From NCBI GenBank assembly GCA_007115975.1, contig SKJJ01000047.1, positions 1 to 51,092 on the forward strand: a DNA stretch of 51,092 nucleotides. Reading direction: 5' to 3'. This DNA is from Chitinispirillum sp. (GTDB lineage Bacteria > Fibrobacterota > Chitinivibrionia > Chitinivibrionales > Chitinispirillaceae). Position 1 is the stretch's first letter. Each line of letters starts with the position of its first letter. The translations under genes were made by a program, and so were the position numbers. Positions 24,852 through 34,360 of this stretch are shown piece by piece. The notes under the pieces were generated by a model that was given only the letters and a program-made list of their open reading frames with translations, did not search any database and was not told the DNA's origin.

Positions 24852-26159
24852 ATGCTGGAAAATGTCAGGGAAACGATTCTGGATAATGGGCTTAAGGTTA
24901 TATGCCTGAAGAAAACAGATGCTGCGATAGTATCGGTTCAGATGTGGTATAAAGTTGGAAGTGTCTGCGAACAGGATGGTGTAAGGGGAATAAGTCATCT
25001 GCTTGAGCATATGATGTTCAGAGGTTCGCAAAACGTGAGGCCAGAAGAGCACGCCAGGCGTATCAATGACTATGGAGGACATTGCAATGCCTTTACTGCT
25101 GAGGATGTCACCGCCTATCTCAACAGCGTGCCATCCGATTGTCTGGAAACCGCTTTGGAGCTTGAGGCTGATCGAATGGCCCGATTGACTATTGATTCTG
25201 CGCTCTTTAATACCGAGCGTATGGTGATAATTGAGGAGTTCCACTCCTATATGAACAATCCCATTGCAAAAGCGTTTCTGAAATTCAGAGAGGAGTTCTA
25301 CAGGGGTAATCCCTATGCTCTGAGCCCATTGGGTTTGCTTGAGGATATAGAGAGAATGACCCCCAAGGACTGTATGGAGTACTACTCTGCCTGGTACCGG
25401 CCAGGAAATGCAGTTATGGTGGTGGTGGGAGATTTTCAGAGTGAAGAGGCGTTGTTGGAGAGGGTGAAGTTTCATTTCGGTTCAATAGAGGATAAACACC
25501 CTTGTTCTACTGCTCCCAATCAGGAGCTGTTCAGGCATGCACCGGGAATCAGAACCACAAAAAGCAGGGTTGATTTCAACGTACCAATCTTAATCGCTGG
25601 GTATCCGGCACCACCATCAGCTCATCGGGATGCTCTTTCGCTGGAGATACTGCAGCTTGTCCTTTCCGGCGGGGAGTCAGGGCGGCTGCACAGGGAGATT
25701 GTTAGGAATCAATCTGTTGCGGTGATGTCGTCCGGGGTTAACCAGCTTCTTAAAAGAAGTGGCATGTCCATGTTTTTTGCAGCATTTACACCCGATGTGC
25801 AGGTTTCCAAGGTGGAGAAGGCTTTGAAAGAGCAGATAAAAAAAATAGTCTCCGAGGGGATATCATCCTGCGAATTTGATAAGGTAAAAAACACCACTCT
25901 TACCAGTCGCACTTTTGAGCTCTATTGTGCTGAAAACATAGCTCAGAAAATCGGGTACAGTGAGGTTATAGATGGTGATTACAGGCTCTGGATAGAACGT
26001 TTTGGCGAGCTTAAAAAACTGGACATCGGTACCCTGATCGAGACTGCAAGAAAGTACTGGACCGATTCCGATTGTCATACACTGTTTCTCAAACCCAAAA
26101 GGGTAAACCCGGTTCTCTTTGGTGCCGGTGTAATGAGAAGAATTTTCAGAAAAAAGTAG
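24852..26159 (+). CDS. M16 family zinc peptidase (catalytic subunit-like)
   Basis: A 435-residue M16 peptidase. The inverted zinc site HLLEH is at residues 49-53, with the third ligand Glu129 lying 76 residues after it, as in the HxxEHx76E family pattern. The N-terminal M16 domain and the C-terminal inactive-type domain are both present. M16 heterodimers degrade peptides, and in diderms they are often in the periplasm, but no signal peptide is seen here. The following gene encodes the partner without HxxEH. Start ATG 24852, 7 nt after the creatininase-like gene. Confidence 0.92.
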   Translation: MLENVRETILDNGLKVICLKKTDAAIVSVQMWYKVGSVCEQDGVRGISHLLEHMMFRGSQNVRPEEHARRINDYGGHCNAFTAEDVTAYLNSVPSDCLETALELEADRMARLTIDSALFNTERMVIIEEFHSYMNNPIAKAFLKFREEFYRGNPYALSPLGLLEDIERMTPKDCMEYYSAWYRPGNAVMVVVGDFQSEEALLERVKFHFGSIEDKHPCSTAPNQELFRHAPGIRTTKSRVDFNVPILIAGYPAPPSAHRDALSLEILQLVLSGGESGRLHREIVRNQSVAVMSSGVNQLLKRSGMSMFFAAFTPDVQVSKVEKALKEQIKKIVSEGISSCEFDKVKNTTLTSRTFELYCAENIAQKIGYSEVIDGDYRLWIERFGELKKLDIGTLIETARKYWTDSDCHTLFLKPKRVNPVLFGAGVMRRIFRKK

Positions 26160-26169
26160 GGCTGTATAC

Positions 26170-27495
26170 ATGGGGTTACAATCTGTTTTTCCACCGATTT
26201 ATGAACGGGTGCTCTCCAATGGGCTCAGGCTTATCGCTGTTGCTGACAGATCAAGGGATGGGGTGGTTGTCGCTTTCCAGATGCCATTTGGACGCTACAA
26301 TGACCCCCAAGGGATGGAGGGACTTACTGACCTTACCGCAGGCCTGGTGATCAAGGGGCCTAAAGAGATCTCTTCGGAAAAATTCTCTGAAGAGTTTGAA
26401 TACAGGGGTGCCTCTGTTTCAGCAAGCGTGGGGGAAGAACACACTACTTTTATGTGTCGTACGATTTCAAGATTTTTCTTTAACCTTTTTCCTCTCTTTT
26501 GGGAAACGGTGAGCAGTCCGGCACTGGACGAAAAGGAGTTTGCACGGCTAAAAAAGGAGGCGCTGACTTCGTTGCAGGCAGAGTCGGTCGATCCCTCTTT
26601 TCTGGTTACCAGGCACTTTTTTTCACAGTTGGCAGGGCATAATCATCCTGCCGGCAGATTTCAAAAAGAGCGATCACTTAACTGTCTGAAAGCAGAGCAG
26701 GTCAAACAGTTTCATGCAGACACTTTTTCGCCTGCAGAGGCGGTATTGGTTGTTGCTGGTGACTTTGATCCCGCATCTTTTCACCAGGAATTTCAAGGGA
26801 TGCTGAGTGTATGGAATCCTCAGCCTAAGCAGCAGCCTGTGGTTGCTCAGGCGGTAAAAACGGAAACCCCGTTGGTAAGGTTTATTGATAAACCAGATCT
26901 GTCCCAGACCACGATCATGATGGGGCAGCCATTTGCTGGTGAAAAAAATCCACATCGCAATGCTCTTGCAGTGGCAAATTACATACTGGGTGCAGGAAAC
27001 TTCTCTTCAAGGCTTATGGCCAAAATTCGTTCACGGTACGGACACACCTATGGAATCTCGTCCCATATCAGCAGTGAACGTGAATTTGGCGTTTTCTATA
27101 TCAATACATTTACACAAAATGACAATGTCGGTGAGGTTGTAGCCTCTGTTCTTGAGGAGTACCGTAATTTCTGCGCTTTTGGGGTCACGTCCGATGAGCT
27201 TGAAAAGGCGAAAAAGTTTGCAATAGGTAACCTTTCTTTTCAACTTGAGGGTATTGGTAATGTTGTGGAAAAACTGCTTTGGCTGCGGTTGTACGGGCGT
27301 GAAAACAGTTTTATAGAGCAGTTTGACAAAGCCATAAATGCCCTTGAACTGGATGAGGTTAATCAGCTGATAAAAGAGTACTTTCAACCGGAGTTGCCGG
27401 TAATGGTGTTTGCCGGAAAGAAAAAACAAGTGTTGAGTAACATCTCCGGTTTGGGGTACCCTGTAAAGTCATTCAGCTACAGGGACAGTATATAG
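26170..27495 (+). CDS. M16 family peptidase, non-catalytic subunit-like
   Basis: A 441-residue M16-type protein. The zinc motif is absent: GLTDLTAGLVIKG stands where HxxEH would be. The C-terminal part has RSRYGHTYGISS, which fits the substrate-pocket Arg-Tyr region of non-catalytic M16B subunits. It starts 10 nt after the catalytic gene, so they most likely form a heterodimer as in mitochondrial processing peptidase and bacterial pairs. ATG 26170 follows gggctgtatac without a strong site. Confidence 0.9.
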   Translation: MGLQSVFPPIYERVLSNGLRLIAVADRSRDGVVVAFQMPFGRYNDPQGMEGLTDLTAGLVIKGPKEISSEKFSEEFEYRGASVSASVGEEHTTFMCRTISRFFFNLFPLFWETVSSPALDEKEFARLKKEALTSLQAESVDPSFLVTRHFFSQLAGHNHPAGRFQKERSLNCLKAEQVKQFHADTFSPAEAVLVVAGDFDPASFHQEFQGMLSVWNPQPKQQPVVAQAVKTETPLVRFIDKPDLSQTTIMMGQPFAGEKNPHRNALAVANYILGAGNFSSRLMAKIRSRYGHTYGISSHISSEREFGVFYINTFTQNDNVGEVVASVLEEYRNFCAFGVTSDELEKAKKFAIGNLSFQLEGIGNVVEKLLWLRLYGRENSFIEQFDKAINALELDEVNQLIKEYFQPELPVMVFAGKKKQVLSNISGLGYPVKSFSYRDSI

Positions 27496-27565
27496 CATAA
27501 AAAAAGTACCGGTGATTACCTGTTTACAGGTTGCTCTTAATTCAAACCTCTACTATGGTAAACTG

Positions 27566-28078
27566 ATGTCAAAAGTTGCATTAAGTATCGGGACCAACTG
27601 CGGTAGCAGAATTAAAAACATTTTTGCAATGGAGAGCATGCTCTCTTCAGTGCTTGGGCCCCCGCTGATGTTCTCCTCTCTGATGGAGACTTCCGCAGTG
27701 GATGTTCAGGAGGCGCAAACACCCTATCTCAACAGGATTATCACCGGGGTGTATAACGGTTCGCCGTACCAACTGCTCTGCGAATGTGAAGAGATAGAGT
27801 TATCGCTGGGGAGAAGGCACAAGGGGTTGAAAAAGCCACGAACTGCTGATATCGATATATTGATTTATGATGAGGTGATAATCTCTTCGGACAAATTAAC
27901 CATTCCTCACCCGGCGGTTTTTGGACGACGTTTTTGTCTTGAGGGGTTAAATCAGATTGGTGCGGATTGGATTGTACCCATGACCGGTAAAACGATAGGA
28001 GAAAGTTTTTTACTGATTGATTCAGATGTGAAAAGGCAGGAAATTATTTTCCTTACTGAAACTACCACGGTGAATTGA
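27566..28078 (+). CDS. folK: 6-hydroxymethyl-7,8-dihydropterin pyrophosphokinase FolK
   Basis: A 170-residue protein that transfers pyrophosphate from ATP to 6-hydroxymethyl-dihydropterin in folate synthesis. ALSIGTN at the start, PRTADIDILIYD (the two metal-binding Asp) and LTIPHPAVFGRRFCLEGL are the FolK signatures. The frame extends upstream to 27512, but MSKVALSIGTN from ATG 27566 matches the family start. It is 70 nt after the M16 pair and 9 nt before the kinase gene, in a folate/pantothenate/nucleotide gene group. Confidence 0.9.
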   Translation: MSKVALSIGTNCGSRIKNIFAMESMLSSVLGPPLMFSSLMETSAVDVQEAQTPYLNRIITGVYNGSPYQLLCECEEIELSLGRRHKGLKKPRTADIDILIYDEVIISSDKLTIPHPAVFGRRFCLEGLNQIGADWIVPMTGKTIGESFLLIDSDVKRQEIIFLTETTTVN

Positions 28079-28087
28079 GGGCTATTT

Positions 28088-28798
28088 ATGGAATTACAGG
28101 GGTTACAATTGCCACCTCACCTGAATTATGTCTGTATAGAGGGCGTTATCGGGGCAGGTAAGACTTCACTTACAACATTGCTGAGTGATCGTTTTCAAGC
28201 AAGGCTGGTGATGGAGGAGATTGATGAAAATCCGTTTCTCTCCAGATTTTATTCCGACAGGGCATCATTTGCCTTTCAGACCCAGCTTTGGTTTCTCCTC
28301 TCCCGTTATAAGCAGCTCTCGGTGATGGTTGCGCAGCAGGACCTGTTTCATCAGGTTACGCTCAGTGATTACATGTTTGCAAAAGACCGGATCTTTGCTA
28401 GTATCAATCTGCATGATGATGAGCTGATGCTTTATAATAACATGGCCAGTGTGCTTGAGAAGTCAACCCCCCGGCCGGATCTTATTGTCTATCTGCAGGC
28501 ATCAACCGATGTGCTACTTAAGAGGATAGAGAAGAGGGGGCGTACATTTGAATGCAATATGGATCCGGAGTATATTGATACACTGAATCAGGCATATAAC
28601 CATTTTTTCTTCCATTATACCTATTCCCCTCTTCTTATCATCAATACCAATTATATCGATTTTGTCAATGATAGTCAGGATCTTAACGAACTCATTGAGC
28701 AGGTAATTTCGGTTAAAAGCGGAACACACTTCTATCATCCACTGGGTTCAAAGGACCGGTTGTATGTTAAGGAGCGGCTTGCTTCAAAAAACTCATAG
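28088..28798 (+). CDS. Deoxynucleoside kinase
   Basis: A 236-residue kinase of the deoxyadenosine/deoxyguanosine/thymidine kinase family. P-loop GVIGAGKTS at residues 19-27, and the DLIVYLQAS strand with the following RGR lid (EKRGRTFE) are seen. It phosphorylates deoxynucleosides with ATP for salvage; the exact base preference cannot be told. It starts 9 nt after folK and is followed by panC, an order (folK, dNK, panC) that recurs in bacteria. The ggctattt upstream of ATG 28088 is a modest ribosome site. Confidence 0.88.
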   Translation: MELQGLQLPPHLNYVCIEGVIGAGKTSLTTLLSDRFQARLVMEEIDENPFLSRFYSDRASFAFQTQLWFLLSRYKQLSVMVAQQDLFHQVTLSDYMFAKDRIFASINLHDDELMLYNNMASVLEKSTPRPDLIVYLQASTDVLLKRIEKRGRTFECNMDPEYIDTLNQAYNHFFFHYTYSPLLIINTNYIDFVNDSQDLNELIEQVISVKSGTHFYHPLGSKDRLYVKERLASKNS

Positions 28799-28824
28799 GG
28801 TAAGAAGAGGACGAAGGGATAAGA

Positions 28825-29682
28825 GTGAAAGTAGTCAGTTCTCCAGAGGAGATGAAAAATCTCTCTCAGACACTCCAAAAAAGTGGTCGTACGGTTGGGC
28901 TGGTTCCCACCATGGGAGCGTTGCACCAGGGGCACCTTTCTCTTGTTGATATTGCAAATCAGCGGTGTGATGTGACGGTGATGAGCATATTTGTTAACCC
29001 CACCCAGTTTGGGCCCAATGAGGATTATGCAAACTATCCCCGTACTATTGAGCAGGATTGTCAAAAAGCTCAAGCAGCAGGGTGTGCGATTGTCTTTGCA
29101 CCTTCACCCCAGCAGATCTATCCATCCAATTACAGTACCTATGTTGATGTTCATAATCTGGGAGAGCGTTTATGTGGTAAAAGCCGTCCGGGCCATTTCA
29201 GAGGGGTCACCACCGTAGTACTCAAGCTCTTTAACATCGTTAATCCGCAGGTTGCGGTGTTTGGGCAGAAGGATGCTCAGCAGGTAGTGGTGCTACAACA
29301 GATGGCACGAGATTTGAACCTCTCAGTACATATTGAGGCAGGGCCGGTAGTGAGGGAACGTGATGGCTTGGCACTGAGTTCGCGCAATATCTATCTCACC
29401 GGGGCAGAACGGGCTGAAGCGCCGCTGATCTGCAAGGGGTTGAATGCAGCCCATAAGGCATTTGTTGGGGGTGAGCGTGATGTGGCGGTGCTGCGGTCGA
29501 AAATCGCACAGATCTATAACCGGGCGCACCATTTTCAGGTCGAGTATGTGGAAATGGTGGACGCGATCACGCTTGAGCCGCTCAAAGTCATCGAAAAGGT
29601 TGCTATCGCTGCTGTTGCCTGCCGAACCAAACAGAGCGCCACACGGCTGATCGACAATGTCATCATGGGAGGAACACTGTGA
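28825..29682 (+). CDS. panC: Pantothenate synthetase PanC
   Basis: A 285-residue PanC that joins pantoate and beta-alanine with ATP, the last step of pantothenate synthesis. The signature VPTMGALHQGHLSL (nucleotidyl-transferase HxGH motif), NPTQFGPNEDYANYPR, GQKDAQQ and ALSSRN are all present. The start is GTG 28825 with gaaggg upstream. It overlaps the GH13 gene by 4 nt (GTGA). Confidence 0.96.
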   Translation: MKVVSSPEEMKNLSQTLQKSGRTVGLVPTMGALHQGHLSLVDIANQRCDVTVMSIFVNPTQFGPNEDYANYPRTIEQDCQKAQAAGCAIVFAPSPQQIYPSNYSTYVDVHNLGERLCGKSRPGHFRGVTTVVLKLFNIVNPQVAVFGQKDAQQVVVLQQMARDLNLSVHIEAGPVVRERDGLALSSRNIYLTGAERAEAPLICKGLNAAHKAFVGGERDVAVLRSKIAQIYNRAHHFQVEYVEMVDAITLEPLKVIEKVAIAAVACRTKQSATRLIDNVIMGGTL

Positions 29683-30965
29683 GTAATTCCGATATCGCCC
29701 TGATCTATAACCTCTTTCCCCGTCATTTCGCTTCGATTGATCAATGGAGCTGCATTTTACCAAAGGTTAAAAAGATGGGGTTCAACTCTATCTTTGTTAA
29801 CCCCTTTCATACCACAGGGTTTTCTGGCAGCCTCTACGCCGTCAAGGACTACTATAAGCTCAATCCCCTGTTCCTCAGCCCAGGGCAGAGCCCCGAGGAC
29901 TTTACTCCTCTCAAAAACTTCATCGATAATTGCAGCGAACTGGGGTTCGAAATTATAATGGATCTGGTTATCAACCACACCGCTTTTGATTCCGTTCTCA
30001 CTGAAACCAATCCCCGGTGGTACAAAAGGGATGAAAAGGGGGGGCTGGTGTCTCCTTATGCTGTTGATCCGGCAGATCCATCAAATGTTACAGTATGGGG
30101 TGACCTTGCCATTATCGACAACCGCTTCAGCACCGATAGAGAGGGGTTGTGGAGCTACTGGGATCAGCTGATCGCCTTTTTTCAGGAGATGGGCATATAC
30201 GGGTACCGGTGTGATGCTGCTTATCAGGTGCCGGCAGAGTTATGGAGATTCCTTATCTCCAAAGCAAAAAAGCGACAATCAAACACACGGTTTTTCGCCG
30301 AAACTCTTGGCTGTCAGGTACGTGAGGTTGAGGCTCTGGGGGATGTGGGCTTTGATTATCTGTTTAATTCATCAAAGTGGTGGAATTTTGATGCCCCCTG
30401 GGCTCTTGAGCAGCACGAAACCTTTAAAGCGTTTGCCCCTTCAATCGCATTTCCCGAATCCCATGACACCCAGCGACTGGCAAATGAGCCACCGGCCACC
30501 TTAGAGGTGCAGAAGTGCCGTTATGCTGTTGCAGCACTTTTTTCCAAAGGTCTGATGATGCCCATGGGGTATGAGTACGGGGCAACGACAAAAATGGATG
30601 TGGTTAAGGGAGCGCCTGGCGATGTTGATGACAAGCGTTGGGATCTTGTCGGGTGGATCAAAAAGGTAAACAGTCTGAAAAAAACTATTCCTGTTCTGGG
30701 TGAAGAGGGCAGATGGAGAAATCTCTCGGGGTTTCATCTGCCGTTTATCTTTCTGGAAAAATCCTCTCAGAAAGGCAACGATCCGGTATATGTCTGTATC
30801 AATAAAAACTTTCTGGCTGAGACCCCGGTTGAGCAGCGGGCAGTTCCAGAGCAACTTGAAAAGTGCTCTGATGCAATCGAGATGCTCTCCTCTGATTTGA
30901 AAAGGGAACCAATACTGGACTCCTTTTTACTGGACCCTGCGGATGTCGTGCTTTTTGTGAAGTGA
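29679..30965 (+). CDS. GH13 alpha-amylase-family glycoside hydrolase/transferase
   Basis: A 428-residue (beta/alpha)8-barrel protein of family GH13. Region I is DLVINH (95-100), the catalytic nucleophile is Asp179 in GYRCDAAYQ, the acid/base Glu208 in FAETL, and the transition-state Asp263 in ESHD. All three catalytic residues are in place, so the enzyme should be active on alpha-glucans or related sugars; hydrolase versus transferase cannot be told. It lacks a signal peptide, suggesting cytoplasmic glycogen or maltodextrin metabolism. The GTG start overlaps the panC stop as GTGA, with ggagg upstream. Confidence 0.88.
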   Translation: MSNSDIALIYNLFPRHFASIDQWSCILPKVKKMGFNSIFVNPFHTTGFSGSLYAVKDYYKLNPLFLSPGQSPEDFTPLKNFIDNCSELGFEIIMDLVINHTAFDSVLTETNPRWYKRDEKGGLVSPYAVDPADPSNVTVWGDLAIIDNRFSTDREGLWSYWDQLIAFFQEMGIYGYRCDAAYQVPAELWRFLISKAKKRQSNTRFFAETLGCQVREVEALGDVGFDYLFNSSKWWNFDAPWALEQHETFKAFAPSIAFPESHDTQRLANEPPATLEVQKCRYAVAALFSKGLMMPMGYEYGATTKMDVVKGAPGDVDDKRWDLVGWIKKVNSLKKTIPVLGEEGRWRNLSGFHLPFIFLEKSSQKGNDPVYVCINKNFLAETPVEQRAVPEQLEKCSDAIEMLSSDLKREPILDSFLLDPADVVLFVK

Positions 30966-31438
30966 AGTGTGCGTTGCGGCGGTGCTCCCCGGTCCTCCGG
31001 CGGCAGCATTGCCGATGCTGGTGTATTGAGGGGATCGGTTGCCAAGTACCACTGTTTAACCGTTACTGAAACGGGTGCATAAGTGTCTCCAATCCAATCA
31101 TCCCCCCCCTACAACAGACCCGCCTGTTGCTCCGGAGCCTGCAGTACATCCCTTCCTTTATAGTCATAGCGGCAAGATCCCCTCAGGGGTGGAAAATAAC
31201 AGAAACCACATAACACATTGACCGGTTGCCTGATAAACCATGTTTATGGTATTTTAACCTTCTGGTATAACTGAGGTGGCCTGATTTGAGTCGCAATATT
31301 GGTCTGCCCCCTAGCGCAGTGCCCAGTGCAATACTGGATAGTTGGATGAGTATTGTTTTTAGCCGCCTGCTATCGAACGGGTATAATTATCATAAATAAA
31401 TCATGAAGTGCAAAAAAGAGAACCGGCAGGGAAAAGTT
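30966..31438. other. Non-coding gap between the GH13 and YfhO-like genes
   Basis: About 470 bp with no supported gene. A small hairpin cagcat/atgctg lies at about 31004-31021, and CCAGTGCAATACTGG at about 31326-31340 is a short palindrome. The upstream element agcccctagcgc-like (31310-31317) resembles the sequence before the repeat at 41937, but only over about ten bases. No tRNA or RNA gene was seen. Confidence 0.6.
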
Positions 31439-33928
31439 ATGGATGAAAAGAGTGTGAAAGTCAAAGCAGAATCAGAGGCAAGGGGCAATGCTCACGGAAA
31501 GGGTGTGTTGCAGTATTGCAGGGAGCACAAAGGGGTGTTTTGTGTACTGGGACTTCTATTGATAACGGTTGTGCTGTTTGGGGAGTTTCTGTTTTCTGAT
31601 CAGATGCTTGGAAATCAGCATTCGGATCAGGTGAATGCTTTGGATCAGCGGGCAGTGATGCAGAACAGTGTCAGGGAGCATGGCCAGTTCCCCACATGGT
31701 TCAGCACCCGTCTGGGCGGGATGCCTACAGTAGATGCTCTTTTCAGCGATGCGCTCTATCCACCCACATTTCCCATAAATGTGCTGTTTCCCATACACCG
31801 GGCCTTTGGTCTGAAAATGGTGCTTCATATTTTTCTGGCCGGCTTGTTCTTCTATTTGCTGTTGCGCAAGTCTTTTGGGTGCAGCAGGTTTGTCTCCTTT
31901 ATCGGTGGGGCTTTTTATATGTTAAGTCCTCAGTTCCTCACTCATGTTTACGGGGGGCATGATGGAAAAATATTTGTGATCGCCTGGTTGCCCTTTATAA
32001 TCTGGAGCCTCAAATCACTGATGGAGACACCCAAGCTGCTCCATGCAACGTTACTGGGAGCTGGGATTGCAATGGCTATTCTCACCCCTCATGTCCAGCT
32101 TACTTATTTTGCACTCTGGGGTCTTTTTCTCTACTGGGTGGTTTCCCTGATCTTCGGGATAAAAAGTGGTGATGAGAGGAGTGTGTCTCTTAAAAGGGCA
32201 GGGTATTTCTGGGTGGCGGTTGTAATCGGTCTTGGGCTTGCATTTATCCAGCTTTTTCCGGCAGTGATGTTTGTCTATGAGGCCCATTCTGTACGGGGTG
32301 TTGACAGAGGGTTTGCCCACGCAACCTCATGGTCACTGCACTGGCCAGAATTTTTCTCCATCTGGGTGCATGAGTTTGGTAATGCTCTTGATTATTATTG
32401 GGGGCACAACTTTTTCAAATTAAACAGTGAGTATGTCGGTGCAATGCCGTTGTTGTTATCTGTTCTGGCGATCATCTCAAAACCCCGTTGTAGATGGCGC
32501 ATATTCTGGGCTGCTGTAGCTGTTCTGTCGGTACTGTTTGCTATGGGTGATAATACACCTCTTTTTGCGGTGGTCTACCACATCGTCCCTGGTGTAAACA
32601 GATTCCGTGCGCCGAGCATGATTATGTTCTGGTTTACATTTAGTACTGTGCTGCTGTCGGTCTATTTTTTGAAGGATATGGTGAATGGCCGGTTCAGTTT
32701 TAAAAGTGATGAGGTCAGGAAAAGGTGGACAAAAAGAGTACTGATCTCTATGGGGGTGGTGTTCCTGTTTACCCTGGTGTTTTCATCTCACGGCCTTGTC
32801 TCCTGGCTGGTTGGTCTGTTACCAAGCAGTAGTAGTGCCAATGAGATGCTCTTTCAGAGAAACTTCCAAAATTTTGATACCAATTTTCATGACCAATTTG
32901 TTCCTGCGCTGTGGCTTTGGTTTGTGTTTGTGGGTACGGTGCTTGGAATGTTTGTGGCACTGGTAAACAACAAACTGAATAAAAACGTGCTCTGCTTTAC
33001 CATTTTGATCATTGGATTGATTGATACCGCAAGGGTGAACTCTCAGTTTATAGTCACCAGTCACCCCAATCCGTATACACGGGTTGAACCGGCGGTGCGT
33101 GAACTTCAGAGCCGGATGAAATCCCGGCCGTTCAGGGTTTTCTCTGTCGGTGCTTTTCCACAAAATAACATCGGGATCCACGGACTTGAGGAGGTGAGTG
33201 GATTTCATGACAATGAGCTCAACTGGTACAGGGCTTTCAGGGGTGATCAGCAGGACAGAAACTATTTGCACCAACTGGTCAGCACCTCCCCACAGGGACA
33301 GTCCTATCTGGATGCTGGCAGGGTTGCGCAGGCCAACTCTTTTCTCAACCTTGCAAATGTGGAGTACATTCTTTACAGAACTCCAAACAGGCAGCTGGTA
33401 AAGGTGGAAAATAAAAATTCGTTGGGAAGGATCTCTTTTGTAAAAAATTATGTGGTGATGGAGGAGGATCGTATTGTCGGGGCACTCAAGAGTGGTGCCT
33501 ATGATTACACCACTACGGTTGCATTGCTCCGGGAACCATCAGGGGCCCAAAGTGCACAGCAGTCAAAGGGTGTACAAGCGGGAGGGTTGGATGTTGCGTG
33601 GAAGGAGTACACGCCAAATTACCGCTCGGCAGATGTAAGTGTGCCCGATGATGGGTTTCTCAGAATCTCGGAGGTCTACTATCCCGGTTGGGAGATCAGG
33701 CTCAATGGTGAGCGGGTGGAGATTTACAGAGCCGATCTGGCGTGGATGGCAATTAGGGTAAACAGGGGAGAGCATAGTATTGAAATGATGCCAAAATCGA
33801 TCTATTTGGGTAAAGCCTCTGCGGTAACAGGGATCGTTTTTTTGATGTTGCTTATCTATTGGGTTTTTATGTACGTGTCATATAAAAGAGAGCGGACGGG
33901 TGCCGATAGCACCGATAAGGGGCCGTAG
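31439..33928 (+). CDS. YfhO-family integral membrane protein
   Basis: An 829-residue multi-pass membrane protein of the YfhO type (GT-C-like fold). A short N-terminal cytoplasmic part is followed by a first helix GVFCVLGLLLITVVLFGEF, many hydrophobic helices to about residue 490, and a large soluble domain with GWEIRLNGERVEIYRADLAW near its end, then a final helix (AVTGIVFLMLLIYWVFMYV). YfhO proteins transfer sugars to envelope polymers, using polyprenyl-linked donors; the target is unknown here. ATG 31439 (gcaggg upstream) is chosen over 31403. It stands alone, 470 bp from its neighbours upstream. Confidence 0.85.
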   Translation: MDEKSVKVKAESEARGNAHGKGVLQYCREHKGVFCVLGLLLITVVLFGEFLFSDQMLGNQHSDQVNALDQRAVMQNSVREHGQFPTWFSTRLGGMPTVDALFSDALYPPTFPINVLFPIHRAFGLKMVLHIFLAGLFFYLLLRKSFGCSRFVSFIGGAFYMLSPQFLTHVYGGHDGKIFVIAWLPFIIWSLKSLMETPKLLHATLLGAGIAMAILTPHVQLTYFALWGLFLYWVVSLIFGIKSGDERSVSLKRAGYFWVAVVIGLGLAFIQLFPAVMFVYEAHSVRGVDRGFAHATSWSLHWPEFFSIWVHEFGNALDYYWGHNFFKLNSEYVGAMPLLLSVLAIISKPRCRWRIFWAAVAVLSVLFAMGDNTPLFAVVYHIVPGVNRFRAPSMIMFWFTFSTVLLSVYFLKDMVNGRFSFKSDEVRKRWTKRVLISMGVVFLFTLVFSSHGLVSWLVGLLPSSSSANEMLFQRNFQNFDTNFHDQFVPALWLWFVFVGTVLGMFVALVNNKLNKNVLCFTILIIGLIDTARVNSQFIVTSHPNPYTRVEPAVRELQSRMKSRPFRVFSVGAFPQNNIGIHGLEEVSGFHDNELNWYRAFRGDQQDRNYLHQLVSTSPQGQSYLDAGRVAQANSFLNLANVEYILYRTPNRQLVKVENKNSLGRISFVKNYVVMEEDRIVGALKSGAYDYTTTVALLREPSGAQSAQQSKGVQAGGLDVAWKEYTPNYRSADVSVPDDGFLRISEVYYPGWEIRLNGERVEIYRADLAWMAIRVNRGEHSIEMMPKSIYLGKASAVTGIVFLMLLIYWVFMYVSYKRERTGADSTDKGP

Positions 33929-34051
33929 TGGTTGTTGCACTGTTTTGTAAACGGCCAATCAATGGAACGCTCATTGCAGGCACTATTGTTTGAATGTACT
34001 GTTGTTCCAACTGCAGTTACTGCTTAAAACGCCACAGATGAGGGGGAAACC

Positions 34052-34360
34052 ATGCTGGAGAGTGTTAAAAAAGGTGTCTATGCAGCAATCGGTCTGGCAA
34101 TGATGACTGGCGAAAAAGTGGAGGAGTTTGCGGGAAAAATCACCACTGAGGCTAAAATGACTGAATCGCAAGGGCGTCAATTCATTGATGATCTGATGAA
34201 ACGGTCGGCGGAAACAAGGGACGCAATGGAGAAGATGATAGAGCAGAGAGTGGAGCTTACCCTCAAGAGAATGAACATCTCCACTCAGAGGGAACTCACC
34301 GAACTGGAGGAGCGGGTGCGTAAGATAGAGAACCGCTCCCTTGATCAGGAGAAGACGTGA
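34052..34360 (+). CDS. Phasin-like small helical protein
   Basis: A 102-residue helical protein. The N-terminal half (SVKKGVYAAIGLAMMTGEKVEEF) is amphipathic, and the C-terminal half is a coiled coil with heptad-like E/L/K spacing (RELTELEERVRKIENR). It resembles small phasin / UbiJ-like proteins that associate with granules or with UbiB. The ribosome site aggggga directly precedes ATG 34052. It overlaps the UbiB-like gene by 4 nt, which points to coupled translation and a physical partnership. Confidence 0.7.
   Translation: MLESVKKGVYAAIGLAMMTGEKVEEFAGKITTEAKMTESQGRQFIDDLMKRSAETRDAMEKMIEQRVELTLKRMNISTQRELTELEERVRKIENRSLDQEKT

Noticed and set aside
31303-31330. Possible third copy of the dispersed repeat
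   Set aside because: Only about ten bases (cccctagcgc) match the sequence just before copy B; the repeat body is absent.
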